From assembly GCF_030409945.1 (NCBI RefSeq), contig NZ_JAUFQV010000034.1:1-38933 (forward strand): a DNA stretch of 38,933 bases. The letters run 5' to 3'. This document shows, in pieces, positions 31,326 to 38,933 of the stretch. Each line of letters opens with the position of its first letter. The stretch's first letter is position 1. The stretch comes from Vibrio tapetis subsp. quintayensis (lineage in GTDB: Bacteria; Pseudomonadota; Gammaproteobacteria; Enterobacterales; Vibrionaceae). The notes under the pieces were generated by a model, which was given only the letters and a program-made list of their open reading frames with translations, was not told where the DNA came from and searched no databases. The position numbers and the translations under genes were made by a program.

Positions 31326-32456
31326 CTAGCGTCCTTCACCTAGGCCAGATGCAATGGCGTTGCCAATGGCTTCAATGGCTTGCGGGGCATCGGCACCCTC
31401 TGCGGTAAACTGCAACTGATGGCCATGTTTCACGCCAAGCGCGATCACTTTCATCAGGCTTTTTGCATTAACGGCTTTGTTCTCGCCATCGATGTTGGCC
31501 ACTTGAATGGTGGACTCAAACTTCTTCGCTTCAGCGACAAGCATCGCACCAGGGCGAGCATGCAGGCCGTGTGTATTTTTAATCTTAAACGTGGCTGTGG
31601 TGCCAGCGCTTGAAACAGGAGCTGCTTCATTTTTAAGTAATGCAATCAGCGCATCGGTTTTCGCTGTAATAATCGCTTCTTGTTTGCCTTCAAAAACCAA
31701 TTGGCTCAGAGTGTGCAAGATGGATTGGTGAGCGGTATTACATGCTGCGAATGCCACTAAGGCTTTCACTTGAACCCCATCGAACTCGCAATCGTTAGCG
31801 GTAGAAACAAAAGAAACACCCGTACGAGTCACGCCTTTATTGCTGCCAATTAGCCAAAGCCCTTTGCCTAGGTGAGTAGGGGATTTAGTTACTAAATCAG
31901 CAACAAAATCGTTGCTGGCACAGCCTGTGTTTTTTAACAAACCACCTGCGACCGCCGTCATTTGAATCATGTCGCTTGCAGGGAATAAATGCTGCACGAG
32001 TGAGGCATCAAAAACGGCTTCAAGTTGCAGTTCGCCATTTAATAGTGCAATGACATCAGCAGCAGAAGCGGCCATTTTTAGTTGGGCTTCTACGCCGTCA
32101 GCAGACAACACTTTGGTGAGCTGCTTTAGAATGCCAAGGTGCTCATCAGACTTAGCCGCAATACCAATCGCAATGTAAACTAGGTTGCCTTCACCCCAAT
32201 CAATGCCTTGTGGGAAATGGTGAACCGTCACGCCCGTTTGTTTTACTAAACCACGTGTGTCTGTTGTACCGTGTGGAATAGCAATGCCATTGCCAAGAAA
32301 AGTCGAGTTTTGATTCTCTCGGTTTAACATGCCTTCAACGTAACCGGCTTGTACCAAATTCTTCTCGGCTAAGTCTTTGGCGATGTGTTTGATTGCCTCG
32401 AATTTGTCGGATGCTGATTGGCGCATCGTGATGTCGTTTTGAGTTAATGTCAGCAT
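31326..32456 (-). CDS. fruB: Fructose PTS phosphocarrier FruB (EIIA-M-HPr)
   Basis: A 376-residue cytosolic phosphotransfer protein. The EIIA domain (about 1-145) has active-site H62 in GNGIAIPHGTTD; a middle region (about 155-275) is the degenerate module usual for this protein; the C-terminal HPr-like domain (about 285-376) has H299 in NTHGLHARPG. It passes phosphate from enzyme I to FruA. It is the first gene of fruBKA. The spacer to cra holds Cra operators, so it is expected to be repressed by Cra and released by fructose-1-phosphate. Confidence 0.96.
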   Translation of the reverse strand: MLTLTQNDITMRQSASDKFEAIKHIAKDLAEKNLVQAGYVEGMLNRENQNSTFLGNGIAIPHGTTDTRGLVKQTGVTVHHFPQGIDWGEGNLVYIAIGIAAKSDEHLGILKQLTKVLSADGVEAQLKMAASAADVIALLNGELQLEAVFDASLVQHLFPASDMIQMTAVAGGLLKNTGCASNDFVADLVTKSPTHLGKGLWLIGSNKGVTRTGVSFVSTANDCEFDGVQVKALVAFAACNTAHQSILHTLSQLVFEGKQEAIITAKTDALIALLKNEAAPVSSAGTTATFKIKNTHGLHARPGAMLVAEAKKFESTIQVANIDGENKAVNAKSLMKVIALGVKHGHQLQFTAEGADAPQAIEAIGNAIASGLGEGR

Positions 32457-32549
32457 GTGGCCTCTTTGCGTATTCGCTTGCGTAATGGGGTAAATCTCGA
32501 TTCAGCTAGCTCGGCTATTAAGTTGCTCAACGCTGCTTTAAGTACTAAC

Positions 32550-32563
32550 TGAATCGATTCAGC
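32550..32563. promoter_or_regulatory. Cra (FruR) operator proximal to fruB
   Basis: CTGAATCGATTCAG is a perfect palindrome containing the strong Cra site TGAATCGATTCA. It lies 94 bp upstream of fruB in the divergent fruB-cra spacer (32457-32787), which otherwise holds no gene. Confidence 0.88.
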
Positions 32564-32669
32564 ATTTGGTTTAAAAAAATTCAGCAAACCGTTTTCTCAT
32601 CTAAATTAGAGTGAGATGTACCATTTACCTTGGTTGGTTATGTGACTAGTCACACCTTTTACTGTTTTG

Positions 32670-32683
32670 CTGAATCCTTTCAG
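32670..32683. promoter_or_regulatory. Imperfect Cra operator
   Basis: CTGAATCCTTTCAG keeps both outer half-sites (CTGAAT and TTCAG) of the Cra motif but not the central CGA. It is 22 bp from the perfect copy at 32692-32705, so paired binding is plausible. Confidence 0.6.
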
Positions 32684-32691
32684 CTTTTATA

Positions 32692-32705
32692 CTGAATCGA
32701 TTCAG
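32692..32705. promoter_or_regulatory. Cra operator overlapping the cra promoter
   Basis: CTGAATCGATTCAG, a perfect palindrome, ends 2 bp before a TATAAT -10 hexamer (32708-32713). It fills the -35/-10 spacer, the position expected for autorepression of cra. Confidence 0.85.
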
Positions 32706-32707
32706 CG

Positions 32708-32713
32708 TATAAT
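32708..32713 (+). promoter_or_regulatory. -10 hexamer of the cra promoter
   Basis: An exact TATAAT, 75 bp upstream of the cra start codon. The -35 is weak (TTTTAT near 32685). Confidence 0.6.
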
Positions 32714-32787
32714 TCAACTTATCAAAGGATCAAATCTATCGTTCTATGATCCGCCGCACAAAATTAAACCCAATAAAGGCAGTACAT

Positions 32788-33768
32788 ATGACATTAGATG
32801 AAGTAGCAAAACTGGCCGGAGTCTCTAAAACCACAGCCAGCTATGTCATTAACGGTAAGGCTAAAAAGTACCGAATCAGTGAAAAAACGCAGCAAAAAGT
32901 CATGGCCGTGGTGGAGCAACATAACTACCGTCCTGATCATGCGGCTTCGTCACTTCGTGCTGGCAATAGCCGTTCATTTGGTTTGATTATTCCCGATCTG
33001 GAAAACACCAGTTACGCTCGTTTAGCAAAATTGCTCGAACAAAATTCACGTAAAGCTGGGTATCAAATCCTGATAGGGTGCTCAGATGACGAACCAGAAA
33101 CCGAAATCAAAGTGGCCGAGGCACTAGTAAGTAGGCGCATTGATGCGCTGTTTGTTGCCAGTGCCATACCCAACGCCAGCGAGTACTACTTAAAGTTGCA
33201 AAACTCTGGCACTCCGGTGATTGCCATTGACCGTCCGTTAGACGACGAGCACTTTTCTTGCGTACTCAGCGAAGATTTCAGCGCTGCGTTTGAACTCACC
33301 CAATCTTTGATGAGTGACAGCGTAAAAACCATTGGGCTGATAGGCGCACTGCCTGAATTGAACATTTCACGTGAACGTCAGCAAGGGTTTGAATCCGCGA
33401 TTAAAGCGCAAAATAAACAAGCTAAAATTGGTTATGGTGAGCATTTTAACGCCGAAGAGGGCAAGGCGGTTTTGCAACAATGGCTGGCGAACAATACCGT
33501 GCCTGATGCTATTGTTACCACTTCATATACTCTGCTAGAAGGGGTATTAGATGTATTGGTAGAAAAGCCTGAATTAATGCAAACCGTTAAACTGGCAACC
33601 TTTGGTGATAACCGCTTATTGGACTTTCTACCAACCAAAGTGAACTCTTTGCCCCAGCAGTTTGAAGTGATCGCAGACAGCGCCTTAGCTTTGGCACTGA
33701 ATGCCTCCGCAAAACGCTATCAAGCGGGTATTGAGCTAGTGCCAAGGAAGATTCGGGTTCGGGCGTAG
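32788..33768 (+). CDS. cra: Catabolite repressor/activator Cra (FruR)
   Basis: A 326-residue LacI-family regulator. The DNA-binding domain MTLDEVAKLAGVSKTTASYVINGKAKKYRIS (split here: MTLDEVAKLAGVSKTT, ASYVINGKAKKYRIS) is the FruR signature, with the TTASYVINGKAKKYR insertion found in Cra proteins; the sensor domain follows from about residue 60. The start follows AAAGGCAG; the longer in-frame start 14 codons upstream has no ribosome site. It responds to fructose-1-phosphate (and weakly fructose-1,6-bisphosphate) and controls carbon flow. It is divergent from fruBKA with three palindromic operators between them. Confidence 0.94.
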   Translation: MTLDEVAKLAGVSKTTASYVINGKAKKYRISEKTQQKVMAVVEQHNYRPDHAASSLRAGNSRSFGLIIPDLENTSYARLAKLLEQNSRKAGYQILIGCSDDEPETEIKVAEALVSRRIDALFVASAIPNASEYYLKLQNSGTPVIAIDRPLDDEHFSCVLSEDFSAAFELTQSLMSDSVKTIGLIGALPELNISRERQQGFESAIKAQNKQAKIGYGEHFNAEEGKAVLQQWLANNTVPDAIVTTSYTLLEGVLDVLVEKPELMQTVKLATFGDNRLLDFLPTKVNSLPQQFEVIADSALALALNASAKRYQAGIELVPRKIRVRA

Positions 33769-33844
33769 AGCTCTGGCTCACATGATAATCAGAACAAACG
33801 GCAATGCACTGCTGAGTGCGATGAGTCGGTTTCAAATCAATGTG

Positions 33845-33949
33845 CTAGACGGCTTTTCCAATGACGAACATGTTGGATAAATGCGTCGACTCTTGCAGGT
33901 CGTTTATCTCGATGTCGTAAAAAAGGCCGCCACCGACTTCTCGAAAAAT
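33845..33949 (-). pseudogene. C-terminal fragment of a protein, possibly a SAM methyltransferase
   Basis: In the gap after cra, the minus strand reads an uninterrupted 34 codons ending in TAG: IFREVGGGLFYDIEINDL, then QESTHLSNMFVIGKAV. An in-frame stop lies immediately upstream (33950-33952) and no start codon is available in the proper place. The composition is protein-like and recalls the last strands of small methyltransferases, so I read it as a gene remnant. The family call is weak. Confidence 0.35.
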
Positions 33950-33981
33950 CTAAAGTAGATTGCTATGATGAATTAACATGG

Positions 33982-34716
33982 ATGTGGATTTCAACCAATG
34001 GCGACCCCAATAAAATGACGGAATATTCAGATAACTTCGCTCAGCCTGCTGAGCTAGATTTAACGCCAGCCAAAAAGCTATGGCAGAACCCATTAGTTTA
34101 TCTGCTCGCCTTTTCCAGTGGATTTTCAATCATGGGAATTGAATTATTGGGCGGAAGGATCTTAGCACCTTACTTTGGTTCTAGTGTTCATATCTGGGGT
34201 AGTATCATTACCGTCTTTATGCTGAGTCTCTCCTTTGGCTATTTGCTTGGAGGGAGGCTTTCTACTCGTAACCCTAGCTTGAGAACATACGGATTGATAT
34301 TCGTTATTGCGGGTATCACTGTTACCCCAATTTGGCTGCTTGCAGAGCCGATTATGGAAGTGATATTTCTCTCAGTGGAGGATAGCCGCTATGGTTCACT
34401 GCTTGCCTCCGTTGCTCTCTTTTTTATTCCTACCATTATCTTAGGCATGATATCTCCTTACTCTGTACGGCTTTTGGTGGAAAACCACCACAAAAGTGGT
34501 CAAGTCGCAGGTGCGCTTTACTTTGTCTCTACCCTTGGCAGTGCGCTTGGGACGATTATGACGTCGTTTTACTTCATCCTATGGTTTGAGGTAAATACGA
34601 TCATTATTGCGTTCAGTAGTTTGCTTGTCTTACTCGGGGTAGGCGCTATTGGGCTACATACTTTCAAACTCACAACCATGGACTCTGAAAGCGATGCGAG
34701 GCGACAGGATGTTTAA
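33982..34716 (+). CDS. Membrane half of a split fused-MFS/spermidine-synthase system
   Basis: A 244-residue inner-membrane protein with about 6-7 helices (residues about 34-225). It resembles the N-terminal membrane part of the 'fused MFS/spermidine synthase' proteins: FSSGFSIMGIELLGGRILAPYFGSSVHIWGS and later GMISPYSVRLL and STLGSALGTI are the conserved blocks. The catalytic part is encoded separately by the next gene, which overlaps this one by 8 bp. Neither ATG (33982 or 34015) has a good ribosome site, so the start is uncertain. Function is unknown in these families; transport or membrane-linked polyamine chemistry is assumed. Confidence 0.75.
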   Translation: MWISTNGDPNKMTEYSDNFAQPAELDLTPAKKLWQNPLVYLLAFSSGFSIMGIELLGGRILAPYFGSSVHIWGSIITVFMLSLSFGYLLGGRLSTRNPSLRTYGLIFVIAGITVTPIWLLAEPIMEVIFLSVEDSRYGSLLASVALFFIPTIILGMISPYSVRLLVENHHKSGQVAGALYFVSTLGSALGTIMTSFYFILWFEVNTIIIAFSSLLVLLGVGAIGLHTFKLTTMDSESDARRQDV

Positions 34717-35644
34717 ACGAAACAAAGTTCTCACAGCAGCCGCTTGTTTAGTTGTAGGTTTTACGTCACCCGTAACCGCGGAAGTGATTCATCAAGAACG
34801 CTCGCTCTATCGTGATATCGTTGTTGAAGATATCGACGACGTGCGCTGTCTAAAGTTCAACAACAAGAGCAAAGCGCTTACTCAGAGCTGTATGTATAAG
34901 AGTGATCCACAACGGCTCTATTTTGTGTATACCAAATTATTGTTCTCAGCGTTACTCACCATCGACGATCCACAAAATGTACTTGTTATAGGCTTAGGTG
35001 GTGGAAGCATGTCGAATGCGCTGCATAAGATTTATCCGAGCATACAAATCGATAATGTTGAGATTGACCCGTCGGTAGTCAAGGTTGCAAGAGACTACTT
35101 TGATTTCTACGAAAGCGATGACATAAAGTCATACACTCAAGATGGGCGCATTTTCATTAAGCGGGCTTTGTTGAAAAAACAGCAATATGATTGGGTGATC
35201 CTCGACGCTTACAATGGAGACTACATTCCTGACCACCTTCTCACTGAGGAGTTTTTGCAGGAAGCAAAGTCTCTCCTATCGCCAAATGGTGTCCTTACCG
35301 CAAACACCTTTGTCAGTAGTCAATTGTACGGGCATGAATCCGCGACTTATCAATCAGTATTCGGGCATTTTTACAATGTACGCTTTGACGATAACCAAAA
35401 CCGAGTAATCCTGGTTAAGAACTGGGAAACCGCACAAGAGTTGGAATTTTCATCCCCAGCGACAACTAAGAAATTGCAACAACGTATAGCGGTCTTGAAA
35501 GATAAAGTTGCACCGATGGATGTTGATCTACAAATGCTAAGTCAACTGTTTTCATCTACTAAAGATGCACAGGATTGGGACAGCAATACCAGGGTATTAA
35601 CCGATCAATATTCGCCAGCCAATTTATTGAATGCCAGTAATTAA
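34709..35644 (+). CDS. Spermidine-synthase-like methyltransferase-fold protein with a signal peptide
   Basis: A 311-residue protein. The N-terminus MFKRNKVLTAAACLVVGFTSPVTA is a clear signal peptide or anchor. The body is a polyamine-synthase/SAM-binding Rossmann fold: VLVIGLGGGSMSNALHKIYP (about 90-109), the acidic VEIDPSVV, DGRIFIKRA and VILDAYNGDYIPDHLLT. GAGG precedes ATG 34709, which overlaps the end of the membrane gene, so the pair is translationally coupled. If exported, the catalytic domain would face the periplasm, where decarboxylated SAM is not known to occur, so it may not make spermidine. Confidence 0.8.
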   Translation: MFKRNKVLTAAACLVVGFTSPVTAEVIHQERSLYRDIVVEDIDDVRCLKFNNKSKALTQSCMYKSDPQRLYFVYTKLLFSALLTIDDPQNVLVIGLGGGSMSNALHKIYPSIQIDNVEIDPSVVKVARDYFDFYESDDIKSYTQDGRIFIKRALLKKQQYDWVILDAYNGDYIPDHLLTEEFLQEAKSLLSPNGVLTANTFVSSQLYGHESATYQSVFGHFYNVRFDDNQNRVILVKNWETAQELEFSSPATTKKLQQRIAVLKDKVAPMDVDLQMLSQLFSSTKDAQDWDSNTRVLTDQYSPANLLNASN

Positions 35645-35671
35645 GCGCTCAGACCTTGGTTAATCCCGTCT

Positions 35672-35739
35672 TCATTTGCAAACAAAAGGCGAAGGGAAAT
35701 TTGAATCCTCTCGCCTATTTTCGCTCAATAGGTCATGGC
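35672..35739. repeat. Palindromes beside the RAYT remnant
   Basis: Two inverted repeats lie between the spermidine-synthase-like gene and the RAYT fragment: AGGCGA...TCGCCT (outer arms near 35687 and 35711), and CCTATT...AATAGG around the loop TTCGCTC. They could be a terminator-like structure or REP-type sequences left with the transposase remnant. No clear T-run is seen. Confidence 0.35.
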
Positions 35740-35810
35740 AGCCGCTAAGGCATTTTCATCCAGCAATGCTTGGCTTTTAAAGCGACCTTCCCAAAAGTAC
35801 CCAGTACAGG
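35731..35810 (-). pseudogene. Degraded RAYT transposase fragment
   Basis: The minus strand encodes CTGYFWEGRFKSQALLDENA followed by LAAAMTY and a stop. This matches the CTGHFWESRFKSQALLDEKA-LAAAMAY segment of the complete RAYT at 720-1679 (about residues 157-184), with about 23 of 27 residues identical. The rest of the gene is missing, so this is a relic of a second, related RAYT copy. Confidence 0.85.
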
Positions 35811-35846
35811 TAATTTGATATGCATATCATCACCTATTAATTCGAG

Positions 35847-36206
35847 TTAAGAAAATATTCGAATACGGTGGCCGTCAGGATCGATGGCCACAAAGTTAAT
35901 GCCATATACAGATTCTTCACGTTCTTGAGCAAACTCAACCCCTTGCTGGCTCCATTTATCAAATAGAGAATCAAGCTCATCTTTGTCTGTGACGGGGATA
36001 GAAAGCTCAGTTCCCCCGCCTTTAACTGTACTGGCCGGAGTCAGTGCATCAGTCTGCTTGAGTGTGATTTTAACGTTGCTGGCAAAGTCCAGCGCGGCAA
36101 ACGTCGGAGATAGAAGCTTAGGTTCACAGTTGAAAGCTTTAGCGTAGAACGCCATGCTACGTTGGACATCTTCAACATATAAGACGATTGAATCGAGTGA
36201 GAACAT
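35847..36206 (-). CDS. VOC-superfamily (glyoxalase-like) protein
   Basis: A 119-residue single-domain protein of the vicinal-oxygen-chelate fold. SIVLYVEDVQRSMAFYAKAF (residues 6-25) is the first beta-alpha unit and YGINFVAIDPDGHRIRIFS the last. VOC proteins include glyoxalase I, dioxygenases and antibiotic-binding resistance proteins. The first-strand metal histidine is replaced here (IVLYV), so metal-dependent catalysis is doubtful. It is monocistronic, on the minus strand, between the RAYT remnant and ggt. Physiological role unknown. Confidence 0.82.
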   Translation of the reverse strand: MFSLDSIVLYVEDVQRSMAFYAKAFNCEPKLLSPTFAALDFASNVKITLKQTDALTPASTVKGGGTELSIPVTDKDELDSLFDKWSQQGVEFAQEREESVYGINFVAIDPDGHRIRIFS

Positions 36207-36460
36207 AGGGAGCTCTTAAGGTCAGTGGAATTGAAATGCCAGCATAGCAGGCTCGACTGACAGCTTTTGTCATGAGTGATGGTGCTGATTATGGATTACT
36301 ACTAGCAACACCATACGGTGGGGCAACGGATGTATTCTCTGATTATCTGTATGATCATAACTTATCTAAATTCGAATTAAGATTACAATTTGTTAACAAC
36401 TCGCTTGCTTAATTTTATTGCCACTGCCAATCTAGCTCTGCATTTTAAAAGGAGAAGATC

Positions 36461-38218
36461 ATGCAGTGGAAAACAAAACTAACAACCCTCGCCACTTCTA
36501 CCCTAATTTTTGCCTCTCACGTCAGTTGGGCAAATCAAGTAGCCGATTCCGTCGCCCCCGAACAAAGCAGTGGGTTAGAAACCAAGCAACTCGTTAAAGC
36601 TAACGATTGGATGGTCACCGCAGCCAACCCGCTGGCCACACAAGCGGGTGCGGATGTACTCGCTCGTGGTGGTAACGCCATTGATGCGATGGTTGCCGTA
36701 CAACTTATGCTTGGTTTGGTAGAACCTCAGTCATCAGGTATCGGCGGTGGGGCATTCCTTGTTTATTTTGATGGTAAAGGCAAGCAGCTCGAAACTTACG
36801 ATGGCCGCGAAACCGCACCACTTGATGCAACCCCCCGTTTATTCCAAGACGAAAATGGACAACCGCTGAAGTTCTATGATGCCGTTGTTGGCGGTCGTTC
36901 CGTTGGCACGCCGGGCACGGTGCAATTGCTGTGGGATACTCACCAGAAATACGGCAAGCTAGAGTGGTCGTCGCTGATTAAGCCCATCGCTCAACTGGCT
37001 GAAAACGGTTTTACCATTAGCCCGCGTTTAGCAACCCTAATTGATAATGACCAAAAGCGCCTAAGCCGCTTTGCAACGACCAAAGCCTACTTCTTTAATG
37101 CCGATGGCAGCCCGAAAACAGCAGGGACGCTGCTTAAGAATCCTGAATACGCAGCGACATTAGACGCTATCTCGAAGAACGGGGCTAAAGCCTTCTATCA
37201 AGGCGAGATCGCGGCCGACATCATCAATACGGTACAAACTGCGAAAGGGAACCCGGGCGTATTGGCGCAAAAAGACTTAGACGCGTATTCAATTAAACAG
37301 CGAGAGCCTGTTTGTTCCGCTTATGAGAGTTACCAAGTTTGTGGCATGGGGCCACCAAGTTCAGGTGCCTTAACGGTTGGGCAAATCTTAGCGATGACCG
37401 AGAAATTTGACCTAAAAGGGTGGGGACCCAACGACGCAAAATCTTGGCAGGTATTAGCAGACGCGTCTCGTCTAGCCTTTGCAGACCGAGGCATGTACAT
37501 GGCAGACCAAGACTACGTGCCAATGCCGACAAAAGGGTTAGTCAATACGGACTACTTGCATGAACGTGCCCAGTTAATTACCGCAGGTAAAGCATTAGAC
37601 AGCGCGCCTTCTGGCACGCCTCCGTGGGATCATGCAATGCAAAGAAGCCAAGATGTTTCTATTGAGCTGCCTTCCACCAGTCACTTCAATATTGTAGATA
37701 GCGATGTCAATGTCGTCTCAATGACCACCACCATTGAGAACGCATTTGGCTCACGCCTTATGGTGAGAGGTTTCCTACTCAACAACGAACTGACGGATTT
37801 CTCATTTAAAACGCACAATGATGGCAAGCCTATTGCTAACCGTCTTGAGCCGGGTAAGCGTCCACGTTCTTCGATGGCACCGACCATCATCATGCAAGAC
37901 GACAAACCTTACATGGCGATTGGTTCTCCGGGAGGTAGCCGTATCATAGGCTATGTGGCACAAGCCATTATTGCTCATACTCAATGGGACATGGATATTC
38001 AGCAGGCCATCAATCAGCCGCACTTCCTAAACCGCTTTGGGACGTTAGATCTGGAAAAAGGCACATCGGCGGAAAGCTTCAAACCTGAACTAGAAAAGAT
38101 GGGGTTTAAGGTCAACATTCGCGATCTTAACTCAGGTTTACACGCGATTCGTCTCACAAAAGACGGCCTAGAAGGCGCTGCCGATCCTCGTCGCGAGGGG
38201 GCGGCGATTGGGCAATAG
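36461..38218 (+). CDS. ggt: Gamma-glutamyltransferase (periplasmic, autoprocessed)
   Basis: A 585-residue N-terminal-nucleophile hydrolase that cleaves or transfers the gamma-glutamyl group of glutathione in the periplasm. The signal peptide is about residues 1-24 (ends SWA). The large subunit includes NPLATQAGADVLARGGNAIDA and EPQSSGIGGGAFLVY. Autocleavage should occur before T406 in LPSTSHFNIVD, creating the small subunit, with the conserved GSPGGSRI near residue 490. AAAAGGAG gives a strong ribosome site. It is monocistronic, and a hairpin (38240-38273) follows. Length is normal for the family. Confidence 0.95.
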   Translation: MQWKTKLTTLATSTLIFASHVSWANQVADSVAPEQSSGLETKQLVKANDWMVTAANPLATQAGADVLARGGNAIDAMVAVQLMLGLVEPQSSGIGGGAFLVYFDGKGKQLETYDGRETAPLDATPRLFQDENGQPLKFYDAVVGGRSVGTPGTVQLLWDTHQKYGKLEWSSLIKPIAQLAENGFTISPRLATLIDNDQKRLSRFATTKAYFFNADGSPKTAGTLLKNPEYAATLDAISKNGAKAFYQGEIAADIINTVQTAKGNPGVLAQKDLDAYSIKQREPVCSAYESYQVCGMGPPSSGALTVGQILAMTEKFDLKGWGPNDAKSWQVLADASRLAFADRGMYMADQDYVPMPTKGLVNTDYLHERAQLITAGKALDSAPSGTPPWDHAMQRSQDVSIELPSTSHFNIVDSDVNVVSMTTTIENAFGSRLMVRGFLLNNELTDFSFKTHNDGKPIANRLEPGKRPRSSMAPTIIMQDDKPYMAIGSPGGSRIIGYVAQAIIAHTQWDMDIQQAINQPHFLNRFGTLDLEKGTSAESFKPELEKMGFKVNIRDLNSGLHAIRLTKDGLEGAADPRREGAAIGQ

Positions 38219-38239
38219 GGGATAATTCTCTTTTTTACT

Positions 38240-38273
38240 CACTGCCTTGTGCGAGCACTCTAACAAGGTAGTG
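38240..38273. terminator. Hairpin after ggt
   Basis: CACTGCCTTGT (38240-38250) pairs with ACAAGGTAGTG (38263-38273), with one mismatch and a 12-nt loop. No T-run follows on the plus strand, so termination strength is uncertain. Confidence 0.5.
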
Positions 38274-38344
38274 GGTTAATAGGGTGATGACTTCAATATA
38301 TTGATCTGCGTACCCAACGCGAACCTAAACCAAATAAAGCACCA

Positions 38345-38656
38345 TTAGTCAGCTAAGGCACTCTTTTTCCTGAAAGGCCGTATGAGGTGTAAGTACACGC
38401 CAATCGCATAGAAAAATAGCGCGCCTGATTTTGCCCAAGCAATGACTAAGTCTTGCTTGGCTCCCAACGCTTCATACTCGGCGTTAGAAAGATACGGGTC
38501 ATCGAACGGCACGATGCCCATCGACCAAATAATTACGCCTGCAGATAGCACTGAAACTAAAATAACATGCAGTGTCAGTTTCGCTATCGATTCCAGTACT
38601 TTGATTTTATTCAATATATTAACTCGGAAATAGTAGTGTTCGCTCTCAATGAGCAT
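38345..38656 (-). CDS. Small membrane protein of unknown function
   Basis: A protein of about 103 residues with two hydrophobic segments (about 28-48, LTLHVILVSVLSAGVIIWSMG, and about 75-92, SGALFFYAIGVYLHL) joined by an acidic loop, and a basic tail (RPFRKKS). I do not recognise the family. No strong ribosome site precedes ATG 38656 or the TTG just before it, so the start is uncertain; a later start would remove the charged N-terminus but no other ATG is well placed. Convergent with ggt. Confidence 0.6.
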   Translation of the reverse strand: MLIESEHYYFRVNILNKIKVLESIAKLTLHVILVSVLSAGVIIWSMGIVPFDDPYLSNAEYEALGAKQDLVIAWAKSGALFFYAIGVYLHLIRPFRKKSALAD

Positions 38657-38737
38657 CAACTTTTGGTGATCGTATTACTGTTTTTAATGACACTTTGTGC
38701 CGAGACTACAACAACCCCTGACGTCGTAACAACATGA

Positions 38738-38794
38738 ACATACACCAAATAGTACTTAAGGTAACAGTATGGACAGATACCAAATTGTACTTAG
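38738..38794. repeat. Two copies of a 35-bp-period motif
   Basis: TACACCAAATAGTACTTA (38741-38758) recurs 35 bp later as GATACCAAATTGTACTTA (38776-38793). The motif is related to the inverted-repeat arm at 1791-1802. The final 274 bp of the window (38660-38933) otherwise show no convincing gene. Confidence 0.55.
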
Positions 38795-38933
38795 GGGATC
38801 TGTTCCGTCAATTCCACTTCAATACCAGATTTAGAGTGGTCTCATTTTGCATAGTGCATAAGTAGCATTACGAGTTTTGTCATTACTGAGGGATCTTGAC
38901 GGGATAAGTACCAATCGATTCTGTCATGCTCTT

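Noticed and set aside
32641..32654. TGTGACTAGTCACA as a CRP site
   Set aside because: Half-sites match CRP but the spacer is 4 bp instead of the required 6, so I did not call it; it is still a perfect palindrome in the fruB-cra spacer.
38734..38865. 43-codon plus-strand frame near the window end
   Set aside because: It runs through the 35-bp-period repeat, has no ribosome site and does not look like a conserved protein.
1..38933. tRNA, rRNA, CRISPR arrays, prophage or integron features
   Set aside because: No cloverleaf, rRNA segment, regular short-repeat array, phage structural gene or integrase was seen.

Overview
This window looks like a chromosomal segment of a Vibrio-type gammaproteobacterium, possibly from the Harveyi clade. 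That placement is inferred from gene content (fruBKA divergent from cra, GalE, a YidK-like symporter), moderate GC and Vibrio-like codon use; no rRNA or tRNA is present to confirm it. I saw no CRISPR array, prophage or complete classical insertion sequence.

Layout. 0-2 kb: an ACT-domain protein, then a REP-associated tyrosine transposase (RAYT) bracketed by a perfect 12-bp inverted repeat, and a short ORF of unknown function. 2-6 kb: a periplasmic MsrA-MsrB fusion, a 3-hydroxyisobutyrate-dehydrogenase-family reductase with strongly biased codons, a homocysteine S-methyltransferase and a small hypothetical protein. 6-12.5 kb: an alpha-galactoside module made of a Na+/sugar symporter, a GH36 alpha-galactosidase, a divergent LacI-type repressor and galE, with palindromic LacI/GalR-type operators in the spacers. 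12.6-18.7 kb: a PAS-GGDEF diguanylate cyclase, then a TetR repressor divergent from an RND efflux pair, with two copies of a long palindrome between them.

18.7-27.2 kb is the most unusual part. A plus-strand operon encodes an OprC-like outer-membrane receptor that lacks a recognisable plug, a Tat-exported solute-binding protein, an ABC permease, an ABC ATPase and NnrS. Opposing it is a minus-strand operon of a previously overlooked 27-residue membrane peptide, a SAM methyltransferase and a cupin. Divergent from that is a Crp/Fnr (DNR-like) regulator. Both operons have the same promoter layout: an FNR/DNR box, exactly 23 bp, a -10 hexamer, and a Fur-box-like palindrome over the predicted start site. 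I infer a metal- or metallophore-handling system that responds to nitric oxide or low oxygen and to iron.

27.2-33.8 kb: an EmrD-like MFS exporter, then the fructose PTS operon fruB-fruK-fruA, closed by a strong terminator and divergent from cra, with three Cra operators between them. 34-38.9 kb: a split membrane/spermidine-synthase-like pair whose catalytic half has a signal peptide, a RAYT gene remnant, a VOC-family protein, a periplasmic gamma-glutamyltransferase, a small membrane protein and a non-coding end carrying a 35-bp-period repeat.
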